This document shows positions 43,852-53,521 of a stretch of 64,000 nucleotides of DNA, one piece after another (position 1 is the first letter of the stretch; every line of letters starts with the position of its first letter). The translations under genes were made by a program, and so were the position numbers. The notes beneath the pieces are model-generated. The model saw only the letters and a program-made list of their open reading frames with translations, searched no databases and was not told the DNA's origin. The stretch lies in the NCBI RefSeq assembly GCF_902506145.1, contig NZ_LR733554.1, forward strand, positions 1-64,000. Reading direction: 5' to 3'. Source of the stretch: Burkholderia sp. 8Y. GTDB lineage: Bacteria; Pseudomonadota; Gammaproteobacteria; Burkholderiales; Burkholderiaceae.

Positions 43852-44097
43852 ATGACGTCCTCTATCGTGCACAGCGTTAGAATGAAGGTCAGGGCGGCTT
43901 GCCTCGCGGCAATGGGACTGCAAATCGCGGAAGTCGTCGCAGTCGGGCTTTTCGGGGCTGACAAGACTACTTTCCAGAATTTTCCTTACAGAGTGACGGC
44001 TTTTTTGCTTATTTTAGGTTCTGTCGTAGTCGCGCGAATGCATTATCTGTGGCGTATGCGCATCCGACGATCGGACGCCGGGGCTGCGGACCGGTAA
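43852..44097 (+). CDS. Small membrane protein (81 aa)
   Basis: The ATG at 43852 has GGGAAGAA upstream. The product has two hydrophobic segments, AACLAAMGLQIAEVVAVGLF and TAFLLILGSVVVARMHYLW, and a basic C-terminus. It looks like a small two-helix inner-membrane protein. No family recognised. Moderate support only, as the region is otherwise decayed. Confidence 0.4.
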   Translation: MTSSIVHSVRMKVRAACLAAMGLQIAEVVAVGLFGADKTTFQNFPYRVTAFLLILGSVVVARMHYLWRMRIRRSDAGAADR

Positions 44098-44251
44098 CTG
44101 GCGTCCTTCAAGGTTAGGTCTGCCGACCTGTCATCGTTCTCGGCCGGCCTCGATGACCGCTTCACCGAGAAACAGACAATTCTGCGTTGCGTAGAGCAGC
44201 ACACTGAATCTCGCCATCTGTTAGCTGGGCGGATCGAAACAGTCGGTCCGC

Positions 44252-44832
44252 GTGTGCCGGAATCAACGGCGGTATCGCCGCAGTCATCGCCTACCGGCAC
44301 ACAGTGAGCACGCGCTCCGGACCGCCGGAGAACACTCCCGCAACGTCGCGGGCAGCGCGTCAACTACCGCGTCTTCAGGCACGAGCGCGTCTGATAGCCC
44401 GACCCGTATCAGTGCGTCGGCACAGAACACTGCGTCTAGCGCGAATCCATCGTCTTCGTCCCGTTCCAGTTCGACATCTGCTGCGGCGACATCAGCGACT
44501 AGCGCGACTGCTCCGGCAGGTGGTCGGCGGGTGGGGGCGGCGGCGCGTCTTCCGCGACGAGCGGTTCCGAGACGTCCGAACTCGATCAGATGAACTCGCT
44601 CGCAACTTCGCTTGACGCTCAACTGTCGCAGGCGTCCTCGGGTGGCGCAGACACCAGTCAAGTCAAGGCGCAGTTAGATACCGCCAAGACGCAACTGCAG
44701 CAAGCGATTCAAACCTCGGACACCACCCGGGTCGCCCAGATCCAAGCGCAACTCGACAGCGCGCAAACCGCGCTCGCACAGTTGATGGTAAAAGCCGGAA
44801 CGACGACAGGCTTGCTTGCGACGACTGCTTGA
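44252..44832 (+). pseudogene. Ser/Ala- and Gln-rich protein, frameshifted (copy B)
   Basis: One frame encodes a Ser/Ala/Thr-rich region (SGTSASDSPTRISASAQNTA). After a G-rich tract near 44520-44540 the sequence continues in another frame: GGGASSATSGSETSELDQMN, then a helical Gln-rich part (QVKAQLDTAKTQLQQAIQTS) to the terminal KAGTTTGLLATTA. Together they form one broken gene. Its C-terminus is repeated at 26474-26524. Low-complexity Ser-rich proteins also occur intact at 53522. Function unknown. Confidence 0.5.
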
Positions 44833-44853
44833 CCCCCAGCCGATCCTCGCCAG

Positions 44854-44893
44854 ATGCAACGGTCTTTATTGATGGCGTCTCCCGCCGTTGCAT
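44854..44893. repeat. Inverted repeat shared with 26550-26585
   Basis: ATGCAACGG (44854-44862) pairs perfectly with CCGTTGCAT (44885-44893). The hairpin follows the broken Ser-rich gene, as it does at the 26.5-kb copy. Confidence 0.5.
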
Positions 44894-45373
44894 TGGATAG
44901 CGACCCAGCGACGGCGGCTGTCGTCTTGTCTCCTTTGTCGGACGCGGCTGGAGCCGTAAGAGTAAGCGAGGCGCTGCGTGTAGACGTTGGGGGGAACGAG
45001 CGTCGCGTCGAGAATTCGCATGGCGCAATTTGGCCTCGGCGCTGGATGGCGTTTATTTCCTCGGGCGTCGGCATCGTTCCCGACGTCCCGGCGGCACGGA
45101 CGCCGCGCAATAGCGCGTAAAGGCCAGCGCTCACGGCCGTTTGCAGGGTTCGGCGTAGATACTGTTCACGGGCGGGTCGCGGAATGGCCTTCACGTTGGC
45201 TGACAAAGACATCTTCAGGCCATCGATCGATGCAGTGCCTACCCCGGTTTGCAGTGTTGGCGTTCTTTGCGTGTTCTGCCGAGCGGTGCAATGGGGTTAT
45301 CCAGAGGTCCGACCGCCGAGGCAGCTGTTCACAGTTGGACGTCGATGCAACTGCGAGGACAGGGTTAATTGCG
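44894..45373. other. Intergenic stretch of about 480 bp
   Basis: No gene supported. A very long plus-strand frame across this region (44987-46831) is the antisense shadow of the MmgE/PrpD gene. Confidence 0.45.
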
Positions 45374-45400
45374 GCGGCGGCTTGGTCTCTAAGCCGCCGC
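45374..45400 (-). terminator. Terminator hairpin after the MmgE/PrpD operon
   Basis: GCGGCGGCTT and AAGCCGCCGC form a 10-bp stem with a 7-base loop, 15 bp beyond the stop of the MmgE/PrpD gene on the minus strand. Confidence 0.6.
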
Positions 45401-45415
45401 TGTCACTGCCATGAC

Positions 45416-46933
45416 TTACCGCTGAACCGCCGCCAGCGCGATATCGGCTGCGCTGTCGAGCTGCTCGACGTGCCAGCACTTGTCGATCAACGCGCGAGTC
45501 TGATCGGCGGGCAGAATGCCGTCCGCGAGATCGGAGAACTTCTTCTCGAGTTGCTCATCGGTCATCGGCACTTCGGTGCTGCCGATCGCGTGCTGGATGA
45601 ACCTGTGCAGCTTGCGGCCGTCCTTCAGCGTGATGGTCATGTCGACCTGCTCCGGTTTGATGGCCGGATCGACGATGGCATTCACCTTCTCGCGCAGAGC
45701 AACGGTTCGCGGGTCGCGGACCTTGGCATCGCTGAACTGCTTCTCACCAGCGGCGCCGTCGATGATGGCGATCGCCACCGCGTGATAGATGCTGAACTTG
45801 CCTTCGAGTCCGATTTTCGGCGTCTTCTTGCCCGTCAGTTCGATGACGAGCGGATGCACGCGCAAATCGATTCGCTCGATCTGATCAGGACTCAGGTGAT
45901 TCTCGTTGCGAAGCTGGATGGCTGCATCGAGCGCGGGATGGATCACGATGCCGCATGCGAAGGGCTTATACGTGTTGAGCGTCGATTCCCAGTGCGTGCC
46001 GAGACCGTCGGTGATCTCGCGGTAATCCTGCTTCGTGCTGATGGTGTTCGCCCAGCCGCGTTTCGCCTCGATCATGCCGTCGGAGCTCGTGTAGTCCTTG
46101 CCTGCAAGGATCGCCGCGAACATGCCGTTGGCGGCCGCACGGCCTGGGTTGAAGCTCTTGTTCATCGAGCCGAACGACTCGCGCAGGCCGACCGGCTGCG
46201 ACGCTGCCAGCCCGAGCGCCCAGACCGTCTGCTGCACGCTCAGGCCCATCAGTTTCGACATGGCAGCCGCGGAGCCGAAGACGCCGCACGTTCCTGTGAT
46301 GTGCCAGCCGACATCGTAATGATTCGGGTACACCGCATTGCCGATCCGCAATTCCGTCTCCACGCCGAGCACCAGCGCGTTGAGGAAATCCTTGCCCGTC
46401 ACCGGCCGATATTGCGCGTACGCGAGAATCGCGGATACCACCGGACCCGCCGGATGGATGATGGTCTTCAGATGCGTGTCGTCGAAATCGAAGATATGGC
46501 TGCTTACGCCGTTGATAAACGCCGCGTTCATGATGTCGAAGCGCTCCGTGCGGCCGAGCAGGTTGGCTTGCGGCGGACCCGAGAACGGCGTCAGCGCCGC
46601 CACCGCGCGGTCCACGGTTTCGTCGTGCGATCCGCCCACCGCGACGCCGACCCAGTTCAGGAGCGTCCGGACGCCTTCGCGGCGTACGTTCGCGGGCAAG
46701 TCCTGATAGGCCGTTTGATGAATGAATTCGGCGAGGATGCGCGTGACTTTGGGCGGCTGCGCGTTGCCCTTGCCAGTGGAAGAGGGGGCAGACGCGCTCG
46801 GCGTGCCAGAAACACCCGGAGCACTCGATAGGGCATTGGTGCCCTGCGCGAATGCGCCGGTTCCGGCAGCGGCCGATGCCAGCGCGCCCACCGCCCCGGT
46901 TCTCAGAAAATGGCGACGGTCGAAGGCTGCCAT
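45416..46933 (-). CDS. MmgE/PrpD-family protein with Tat signal (1)
   Basis: The 505-residue protein starts MAAFDRRHFLRTGAVGALAS, a good Tat leader (DRRHFLRTG). The mature part has the MmgE/PrpD fold: LLNWVGVAVGGSHDETVDRA, ISSHIFDFDDTH-type sequence (here VSSHIFDFDDTHLKTIIHPA) and ITGTCGVFGSAAAMSKLMGL. Family members include 2-methylcitrate and cis-aconitate dehydratases or decarboxylases, normally cytoplasmic. Export is unusual. The ATG at 46933 has AAGGAG upstream; the longer frame is not used. It lies 29 bp after the related gene at 46963, so the pair is an operon. Confidence 0.8.
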   Translation of the reverse strand: MAAFDRRHFLRTGAVGALASAAAGTGAFAQGTNALSSAPGVSGTPSASAPSSTGKGNAQPPKVTRILAEFIHQTAYQDLPANVRREGVRTLLNWVGVAVGGSHDETVDRAVAALTPFSGPPQANLLGRTERFDIMNAAFINGVSSHIFDFDDTHLKTIIHPAGPVVSAILAYAQYRPVTGKDFLNALVLGVETELRIGNAVYPNHYDVGWHITGTCGVFGSAAAMSKLMGLSVQQTVWALGLAASQPVGLRESFGSMNKSFNPGRAAANGMFAAILAGKDYTSSDGMIEAKRGWANTISTKQDYREITDGLGTHWESTLNTYKPFACGIVIHPALDAAIQLRNENHLSPDQIERIDLRVHPLVIELTGKKTPKIGLEGKFSIYHAVAIAIIDGAAGEKQFSDAKVRDPRTVALREKVNAIVDPAIKPEQVDMTITLKDGRKLHRFIQHAIGSTEVPMTDEQLEKKFSDLADGILPADQTRALIDKCWHVEQLDSAADIALAAVQR

Positions 46934-46962
46934 GTGTTCGTCTCCTTGTCTTTTGATGGGTG

Positions 46963-48453
46963 TCACGCCGAGATAAGCGGACTCAGTTCGCGGATATCCT
47001 TGAGCGTTTCCAAGCGCTCGATCTTCTCAACTAGCGCCGCCGTGCGCGCCGCGCCGAGCACCGGCGACATTAGATCGCGCGCTTTTGCGGCAACCTCTTC
47101 GCCCGACAGAGGATTCTCTTTCGTGCCCGGCGGAAAGCGCGTGAAGTGCTGGACGGTGCGGCCATCGGTGAGTGTGACTTCGACCTTTGCGGAGCGCGGC
47201 GCGGAAGGGTCATGCAAGGCCGGGTCCGGCTGCACTGTCACTTTCGCGCGCGCTTCAAGGATGGCCGGGTCGCGCATGAGCGCGGCGTCATGGCTATCGC
47301 GGAATGACACCGCGCCTTTCACGAGCGCGAGCGCCACAAGATGCTGGCAGTTGACGTCGGGCATCGCGCTGTCGCCGACGATGCCTTGGGCATCAGGCGG
47401 AATACCCACGACGATGCTGCGCACATTGGCGGGCGTCAGGCCGTATCGAGCCCGCAGGCGAAGTAGCGCGTCAAGCGGCGACTGGATCGGATAACCGACC
47501 GAATAAGTTTTGATGGCGGTCTCGGCAACATAGAAACGCGAGCCGAGTCCATCAATCATGGCTTGCGGCGAAGGTTTCGGGGACAGCGCGATGAACAGGT
47601 TGTGCGTGCCGTCGAGCACGTCGCGCACGCCAGTCATTCCCGATTGCACCATGCTAACCGCCATCACGCCGTTGCGCGCCCCCATCCCGGCGAAGTCAAA
47701 AGCTTTCTCGATGTGGTCGCGGTCCTTGATCCAGCTCCATAAGCCCGACACCTGTTGCGCCGCGTAGGAGATCGCGTAGCACATGCCGATTTCATCGAGA
47801 TCAGTGAGGGCCGCCGCCGCGCCAAGTGCGCCGAAGGTCGATGCCGTCCCTTCCGCACTGCGATGCGACCCGCGCACCAGGTCCGGACCGAGCGCCATCA
47901 ACAACCGGCAGGCGAGGTCGTAACCGAGCGCCACAGCGCGGATCATAGCTTCGCCGCTCTGCGCGCCAAATTCCGCCAACGCCAGGGCCGACGGCACGAC
48001 CGTACTGCCGGGGTGCGCCTTGGTAACCGGTTCGAAGTCGTCGGTTTCATCTGAGTGGGCGCACATGGCGTTCGCGAGCGCGGCATTGACGACGTTTGTC
48101 CGGATGCGCGTGCCGATTACGCTGGACTGCGGCGCGCCGCCCATTTGGCGCACGTAACTCGCAGCCAGCATCCCGGGCCGCATTCGTGAGCCGGACACCA
48201 TCGCGCCGAAAGTATCGAGGATGCGATGCTTGCAGGCAAGCGCAACGGGCGCAGGCAATGGCATCGTGCGCGCCTGCGCCATGTAGCGCGCGAGCTGCGC
48301 GGTAATGGAGTTGCCGCGAGCCTCCTCTTCCGCGGCAGCGCTCGCGGCGTCATCGGCCGCGAAGGCGAAGGGTTTGCCAGAGAACATCAGCGCGGAAAAG
48401 GCACCCGCCGATTGGACCATTCTGCGACGCTTGAGTGAAAGTCGCTCAGACAT
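46963..48453 (-). CDS. MmgE/PrpD-family protein with Tat-like leader (2)
   Basis: The 496-residue protein begins MSERLSLKRRRMVQSAGAFS, an Arg-rich Tat-like leader with a hydrophobic stretch ending FAFAADD. The body has HRILDTFGAMVSGSRMRPGM, AHSDETDDFEPVTKAHPGST and STFGALGAAAALTDLDEIGM, all MmgE/PrpD marks. It is a distant homologue of the downstream gene. Both may form a periplasmic dehydratase or isomerase pair acting on tricarboxylate-like or aromatic-derived acids. No prpBC genes are near. Start ATG at 48453. Confidence 0.8.
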   Translation of the reverse strand: MSERLSLKRRRMVQSAGAFSALMFSGKPFAFAADDAASAAAEEEARGNSITAQLARYMAQARTMPLPAPVALACKHRILDTFGAMVSGSRMRPGMLAASYVRQMGGAPQSSVIGTRIRTNVVNAALANAMCAHSDETDDFEPVTKAHPGSTVVPSALALAEFGAQSGEAMIRAVALGYDLACRLLMALGPDLVRGSHRSAEGTASTFGALGAAAALTDLDEIGMCYAISYAAQQVSGLWSWIKDRDHIEKAFDFAGMGARNGVMAVSMVQSGMTGVRDVLDGTHNLFIALSPKPSPQAMIDGLGSRFYVAETAIKTYSVGYPIQSPLDALLRLRARYGLTPANVRSIVVGIPPDAQGIVGDSAMPDVNCQHLVALALVKGAVSFRDSHDAALMRDPAILEARAKVTVQPDPALHDPSAPRSAKVEVTLTDGRTVQHFTRFPPGTKENPLSGEEVAAKARDLMSPVLGAARTAALVEKIERLETLKDIRELSPLISA

Positions 48454-49003
48454 GATTGTGTCTCCGGGCTGTTTTGTCGACCATCGATCTGCAGGCGAAT
48501 TGCGTCAACGGCCTTTTTTGAATTTTGGTGAAGGCGGTATCGACCGTCACCATACCAAACATATTCGGCCCGCGTCGTGGGCCGGCGTGTTGACACAGTC
48601 AAAATAAATTAAGCCGCGACCTGATGCCTCTCGCGGGTGGTAAGCGTCACCGACTGGCTCTGCGGACCAATGGCAAGCTCGACATCTTATCGGCCGGGTG
48701 TTGTGCGCATAGTTGCCGCCTTCTTGCAGGCAAGGAAGATTGCGAAACGTTTGCGATGCCATCTAATTTTTTTATCACAACCGGTGATTTCGCCTTCGGC
48801 ACAGCACGTCCGCTTGCGTTCGCCCGTAAGCCGAACGTCGCATTCGCGCTCCGCAGTATGCGTTCCTCGTGTGGGTTAACACTGACTGCCGACGCGGCCA
48901 CTCGTTGATCATTCTCGAACGCACTTGCAAACCGGACATCTTCGTCCGCTTGACGTAAGTGCAACCGCAGGTCCTATCGACGATGACAAATCCGGAGGCG
49001 ATG
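48454..49003. other. Divergent intergenic region of 550 bp
   Basis: It separates the MmgE/PrpD operon (minus) from the second tannase-like gene (plus) and must hold both promoters. TTGACA at about 48591 has no convincing -10 at proper spacing. No gene is supported. Confidence 0.4.
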
Positions 49004-50860
49004 ATGAGGGCTGTCCTTGAAGCTTCTAGCTTTAGGCACGCGTGGCGATGCGCGCAATGGATGCGCAATCTTGCAAGATCTTTTGCGCTTATCGGTACAT
49101 GGCTCCTATTGGCGATCGCCGGCGCTGCGTCTTCAGCTGCGTCGGCTGCAACATCATCGGGACTTGCGGATCTGCCGCCCGTCATGCCGGCGATGAATTG
49201 CGCGCAGGTCGCGGGCCTCGACCTGACGGGTGTCACCGACGGCACCGTGACCATCACGTCCGCGACCGTGCTGCCTGCGGGCACGGTAGTCGGTCAGAGC
49301 ACGCTGCCGTCCGCCGTATGCGACGTCAAAGGCAGCATCGGTCCGGGCGCGTCTCTCTTCGAGCTGCGCCTGCCTACCCAAGGCTGGACGCAACGCTACC
49401 TGCAAACCGGTTGCGGCGGCCTGTGTGGCAATCTCTTGATCAACGCACCGATGGCCAACACGTGCGTGCCGGTGACGAACGGGCAGATCGCCATTGCCGC
49501 CACCGACATGGGACACGAAGGCGGCAACGACGGCTCGTGGGCGCTCGATCCGAAAGCGAAAATTGACTTCGCTTATCGCGCCGAACATGCCACGGCGCAG
49601 GTTGCCAAGGCCATCATCAACAAGTTCTATGCGCGCGCGCCGAAATACGCTTACTTCGACGGCTGCTCGGACGGCGGACGCGAGGCCCTGATGGAAGCGC
49701 AACGCTATCCCGACGACTTTGACGGCATCGTCGCGGGCGCGCCGGCCAACGATCTCATCGTGCAGAACACCTTTCATCACGCCTGGGCGGCTGTAGCGAA
49801 CATCGATCCGACGACCGGCAAGTACATCCTCACTGCCGACAAGCTGCCGCTGATCCACGCAGCCGTGCTCAAGGCCTGCGATGCGAACGACGGCGTCGCG
49901 GACGGCATCATCGACGATCCGATGGCCTGCCACTTCGATCCGGCCTCGCTCATTTGCGCGCAAGGCCAGCCGGACGCGACGTGTCTCACGGCCGCGCAGG
50001 CAGCCGTGGTGCGCAAGATCCACGATGGCGCAACGGACCAATACGGCCGTCACTTGGAGCAGCCGATCTCGCGCGAGTGGGGCTCGGAACTGCAATGGAC
50101 GCTGTTTGTGCCGACGACCGATGCGGGACCGAGCGGAGCCATCAACTTCGTTCTACCCTTCCTCGCGTATCTGGACTACTACAACACGTCGAATCCGAAC
50201 GCCACGCTGAGCGATCTGAAGTTCACCGTCGATGGATTCTTTAAGACCGTGCCGACTTCGAACTATCTGTCGGCCACTGATCCCCACTTGTCGAAGTTCG
50301 ACGCGCACGGCGGCAAGCTGATTCTCTGGCACGGTCTGGAAGATCAGCACATCTCGCCGCAGTCCACCTTGCAGTACTACAGCAAGATGAAGGAATACAT
50401 GGGCGAGGAACGTGTGAAGAGCTTCGCGCGGTTCTACCTGTTCCCGGGCGTCGCGCACTGCGGGGGCGGTGACGGTCCAAATGTATTCGACGTCCTCACG
50501 CCAGCGATGGCCTGGGTCGAAACCGGTGCGAAGCCGGGCGAGATCGTCGCGTCGATCGTGGACGGGACGGGGCAGACGACGCGCACGCGTCCGGTGTTCC
50601 CGTACCCCATGACTGCGCAATACACCGGCACGGGCAGCACCGACGATGCCGCCAACTTCGTTGCGCTTCCGCGCGTCAATGCGCACGTGGATTCGCACTG
50701 GGTCGGCGAATGGCTGTACTCGCCGGGCTATGAAGCCACGTGCACCGCGCAAGGTTCGCAGCTGAACTGCACCGGCGGCAACAACTGGAGCGCGGCTCGC
50801 GTGGGGCGCCATGACGACGACTGGGAATCGGCTCGCTGGGAGAGAGCCAACAGCCGCTAA
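49004..50860 (+). CDS. Tannase/feruloyl-esterase-family hydrolase, exported (2)
   Basis: The protein is about 618 residues. It has a long N-terminal segment with a membrane-type leader (SFALIGTWLLLAIAGAASSA). The CS-D-HC set is complete: Cys221-Ser222 in YFDGCSDGGREA, Asp447 in LWHGLEDQHISP and His485-Cys486 in FPGVAHCGGG. Length and motifs parallel the enzyme at 24631. It would hydrolyse phenolic esters in the periplasm or outside. ATG at 49004 fits GGAGG upstream; GTG at 48959 and ATG at 49001 are alternatives. A strong hairpin follows the stop. Confidence 0.85.
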   Translation: MRAVLEASSFRHAWRCAQWMRNLARSFALIGTWLLLAIAGAASSAASAATSSGLADLPPVMPAMNCAQVAGLDLTGVTDGTVTITSATVLPAGTVVGQSTLPSAVCDVKGSIGPGASLFELRLPTQGWTQRYLQTGCGGLCGNLLINAPMANTCVPVTNGQIAIAATDMGHEGGNDGSWALDPKAKIDFAYRAEHATAQVAKAIINKFYARAPKYAYFDGCSDGGREALMEAQRYPDDFDGIVAGAPANDLIVQNTFHHAWAAVANIDPTTGKYILTADKLPLIHAAVLKACDANDGVADGIIDDPMACHFDPASLICAQGQPDATCLTAAQAAVVRKIHDGATDQYGRHLEQPISREWGSELQWTLFVPTTDAGPSGAINFVLPFLAYLDYYNTSNPNATLSDLKFTVDGFFKTVPTSNYLSATDPHLSKFDAHGGKLILWHGLEDQHISPQSTLQYYSKMKEYMGEERVKSFARFYLFPGVAHCGGGDGPNVFDVLTPAMAWVETGAKPGEIVASIVDGTGQTTRTRPVFPYPMTAQYTGTGSTDDAANFVALPRVNAHVDSHWVGEWLYSPGYEATCTAQGSQLNCTGGNNWSAARVGRHDDDWESARWERANSR

Positions 50861-50872
50861 AGCGTTGTTAGA

Positions 50873-50902
50873 AGCGGCATCGCCGTTGAAAGCGATGCCG
50901 CT
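50873..50902 (+). terminator. Terminator hairpin after the second esterase gene
   Basis: An 11-bp perfect stem AGCGGCATCGC / GCGATGCCGCT with an 8-base loop, 12 bp after the stop. Confidence 0.65.
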
Positions 50903-51415
50903 ACGCGAGCTTAACTTTGTTTTCTCTGATGACGACATGAGTTTGCGCGAAGGCCGAGGCAACGGGCGATAACGTTGTTGCAACGGTGCTTTCTTTGCCG
51001 TCCTGGGCTCCCCTCGCAGTCAGGCCGACGGCAACGACCTTGTCGTTTCAAGCTGCAGCACCTGCAATTGTGTAGCCGAGAAGCGGTGGAAGGCGCCCTG
51101 ACTCGGTCGGACCCCTCGCCCATAAGCGGCTGGGACAGGGGGGGGCCGTTCGATGCAGATAGTCGCCGTCGCACCCCTCCAGCTTAGACCGTCGCCAGCG
51201 GGTTGCCCGGAGCCTAATGCCTCGGGAAGTCGCCACCTATTTCCGTGCTCTGCGTCAGACTGTGTGAGGCCGCTTGAAGAAATGAGCTTAGCCCTCTTGA
51301 AGATCTCTGCAAGCGGATCACGTTTCTCAAGGTAACAGGATGTGCAGTGATGCGTTTACAGCAGGTGACGTCACCTCTCTGCGAACCGTCCGGCGTCCTC
51401 CCGCTGTTGCGCCCG
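50903..51415. other. Intergenic stretch of about 510 bp
   Basis: No supported gene between the terminator and the histidine kinase 3' end. Frames here are short and atypical. Confidence 0.4.
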
Positions 51416-52696
51416 TCACAAAAGTCCCTTGCCTGCGCTCGACGCAAACACAACTCGCACGCGAAAGCCGCCGCCCGGCTCATTGCCGATTTCGCAGACT
51501 CCGCCGAGCTCGCGTGTCAATCGCGACACGATAGCAAGCCCAAGTCCGCTATGTCCTTGGCTGCCGCGCGCCGGATCGAGCCGTACGAACGGTTTCATCG
51601 CCGCAGCCAACTGGCCTTCCGGGATGCCGATCCCATGGTCGCGCACCGATATGACCCAATGACTTCCTTCCAAGGCGGTCGATATCTCGATCGGCGGCGC
51701 GCCGTGTTCGAGTGCGTTGTCGACGAGATTCGTCGCCACGCGATCCAGCATCGCGGCGGGCAGCCCGAACGCGGGGCCCGCACGCAAGTCGAGCGCGAAG
51801 AGTCGCTCTTCATCGAGCGCATCGGACGCGGGAAACTGCTCGCGAAGAAATGCATCAACGCCGACGGGTTCGCTTTCCTCTACAGGCTGGCCCGCAAATT
51901 CGAGAAATTGCTGCACCACGTTGGAAAGCGAGTCGATATCGCGCAGCAGTTCCCGCCGCTCCGGTTCGGAGGCAAGCAGGCTCGAGCGCAACTTGAGCCG
52001 GGTCAGCGGCGCCTTGAGATCGTGCGCAAGACCAGCGAGCATGACCGCCTGGTTGTCGTCGGCTTCGTTCAGCCGCCGCATCATGTCGTTGAACGCGCCG
52101 ATGAGATCGCGAAGTTCTTGCGGTCCCCGCTTCGGCTCGGGTGGCGGACGTCCGCCTGATCCGAAAGCGCGGGCTGTGCGTGCGAGTCCGGATAGCGGCC
52201 GTTGCATTTGCCACGCGACGAGCACCGACAGCAGGATCGCCGCGATCAACAAGGATACGGTCTCGACGATATGGCGCGGCGGAGGCGGCGTGTCCATCGG
52301 CACGACCAGCCACGACGGCTTGCCCGGAAACCGTACCCATAGATGAGGAGGGCGATTGTCATCGAAGGCCATGGCCGTGCCGGGCGGCAACCTTGCACTG
52401 AGTTCGCTGGTCAGGTCTCTGAGTGGCGGTTCGTTTGGTTGATGAAGCCGAACATGCGTCGGATCGAGTTCGCCCGATACCGAACTCACACGCATGGCCG
52501 GCGCAAGCTCTTTACCGCTTACCTTGTCGCCGTTCGCTGCGTGAAGGGCAAGTACGAGTCCTTGCGCGAAGCCCTGCATGTGCTGGCGCGGCCGATCGCC
52601 TGCCATCATCCAGAACCAGCAGAATTGCATGCCCACCAGCACCACGACAGACAGGAACGCCATCCTGCCGAATAAGGAATTGAGCGGATTTTTCAT
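51416..52696 (-). CDS. Sensor histidine kinase (EnvZ-like)
   Basis: The 427-residue kinase has TM1 (MAFLSVVVLVGMQFCWFWMM), a periplasmic loop of about 120 residues and TM2 (ETVSLLIAAILLSVLVAWQM). A HAMP domain follows, then the H-box in MLAGLAHDLKAPLTRLKLRS, N-box DNALEHG, and G-boxes DHGIGIPEG and HSGLGLAIVSRLT. Autophosphorylation on the H-box His would feed the response regulator 7 bp upstream. ATG at 52696 follows the regulator's TGA. EnvZ-like kinases often sense osmotic or envelope state and control porins. The signal is not visible from sequence. Confidence 0.9.
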   Translation of the reverse strand: MKNPLNSLFGRMAFLSVVVLVGMQFCWFWMMAGDRPRQHMQGFAQGLVLALHAANGDKVSGKELAPAMRVSSVSGELDPTHVRLHQPNEPPLRDLTSELSARLPPGTAMAFDDNRPPHLWVRFPGKPSWLVVPMDTPPPPRHIVETVSLLIAAILLSVLVAWQMQRPLSGLARTARAFGSGGRPPPEPKRGPQELRDLIGAFNDMMRRLNEADDNQAVMLAGLAHDLKAPLTRLKLRSSLLASEPERRELLRDIDSLSNVVQQFLEFAGQPVEESEPVGVDAFLREQFPASDALDEERLFALDLRAGPAFGLPAAMLDRVATNLVDNALEHGAPPIEISTALEGSHWVISVRDHGIGIPEGQLAAAMKPFVRLDPARGSQGHSGLGLAIVSRLTRELGGVCEIGNEPGGGFRVRVVFASSAGKGLL

Positions 52697-52703
52697 GCGG
52701 GCA

Positions 52704-53426
52704 TCACGACGGATCGGGCTCGGGCGCGTCGGCGTCGGGCACGAAGACAAAGCCTTTACCGCGCAGCGTTTGAATGTATTTAGGGGAGGACGGATTGCTT
52801 TCGATGATCCGGCGCAAGCGCCAGATGGGGACGTCCAGGCCTCGGTCCTGGAAAGTCACTTCGTCGCGATGCACGAGGTCATGAATCAACACCCTCGGCA
52901 GTACCTTATAGGGGTTGTTGACGAAGATCTTGAGCAACGCGAATTCGCTGTCGCGCAAGGCGATGTCGGTTCCGTCGCGGCTCAGGATGCGCGTCGTGAA
53001 ATCAAGCTCGAAGGGTCCGAAGCGAAAGCGTGCTCGCGCTTCTGGCGCGCTCGTTTGCGCAGGACCCCTGCGACGCAGCACCGCGTGAATGCGCGCCAGC
53101 AGTTCGCCGGGGTCGAACGGCTTGACCAGATAGTCGTCGGCACCCAGCGAAAGCCCCGCGATACGGTCGGGGACGGCCCCGCGTCCCGTGACGAAGATCA
53201 CGGGAACGTCGTCGCCCGACGCCCGAAGCGCCCTGAGGGCCGACAGCCCGTCGGTGTCGGGCATCATGATGTCGAGCACGATGGCCGATGGACGCTCGCT
53301 CTCGAGCCGCCGCTGAAGGTTGCTGGCATCGTGCAGCACGGACACGTCCATCCCGTTTGCATTCATGAAGCGGCGCAGAAGGTCGCGTACGACGGGGTCA
53401 TCATCGACAATGAGAATGTGGGGCAT
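52704..53426 (-). CDS. OmpR-family response regulator
   Basis: The 240-residue regulator has a receiver domain with acidic pocket ILIVDDDP, phosphoacceptor Asp in AIVLDIMMPDTDG, conserved Thr in VIFVTG and Lys in YLVKPFDPGEL. An OmpR/PhoB winged-helix domain follows (ALRDSEFALLKIFVNNPYKV; GLDVPIWRLRRIIESNPSSP). It partners the EnvZ-like kinase downstream. Two porin genes in the window are possible targets, but no binding sites were identified. Confidence 0.9.
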   Translation of the reverse strand: MPHILIVDDDPVVRDLLRRFMNANGMDVSVLHDASNLQRRLESERPSAIVLDIMMPDTDGLSALRALRASGDDVPVIFVTGRGAVPDRIAGLSLGADDYLVKPFDPGELLARIHAVLRRRGPAQTSAPEARARFRFGPFELDFTTRILSRDGTDIALRDSEFALLKIFVNNPYKVLPRVLIHDLVHRDEVTFQDRGLDVPIWRLRRIIESNPSSPKYIQTLRGKGFVFVPDADAPEPDPS

Positions 53427-53521
53427 CGTGGAGTTGAAAGGACAAAGCGGGACGGGCAGCTTTCCCGAGGTGATTTCGGGACATTGTCCGATGATACGCT
53501 GTGCGCTGCCCGTGATACTGC

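Noticed and set aside
44987-46831. 614-codon plus-strand frame
   Set aside because: Antisense to the MmgE/PrpD gene, rich in Arg, Asp and His; no known motif.
48588-48612. TTGACA considered as a promoter for the second esterase gene
   Set aside because: No -10 element at 16-18 bp spacing.
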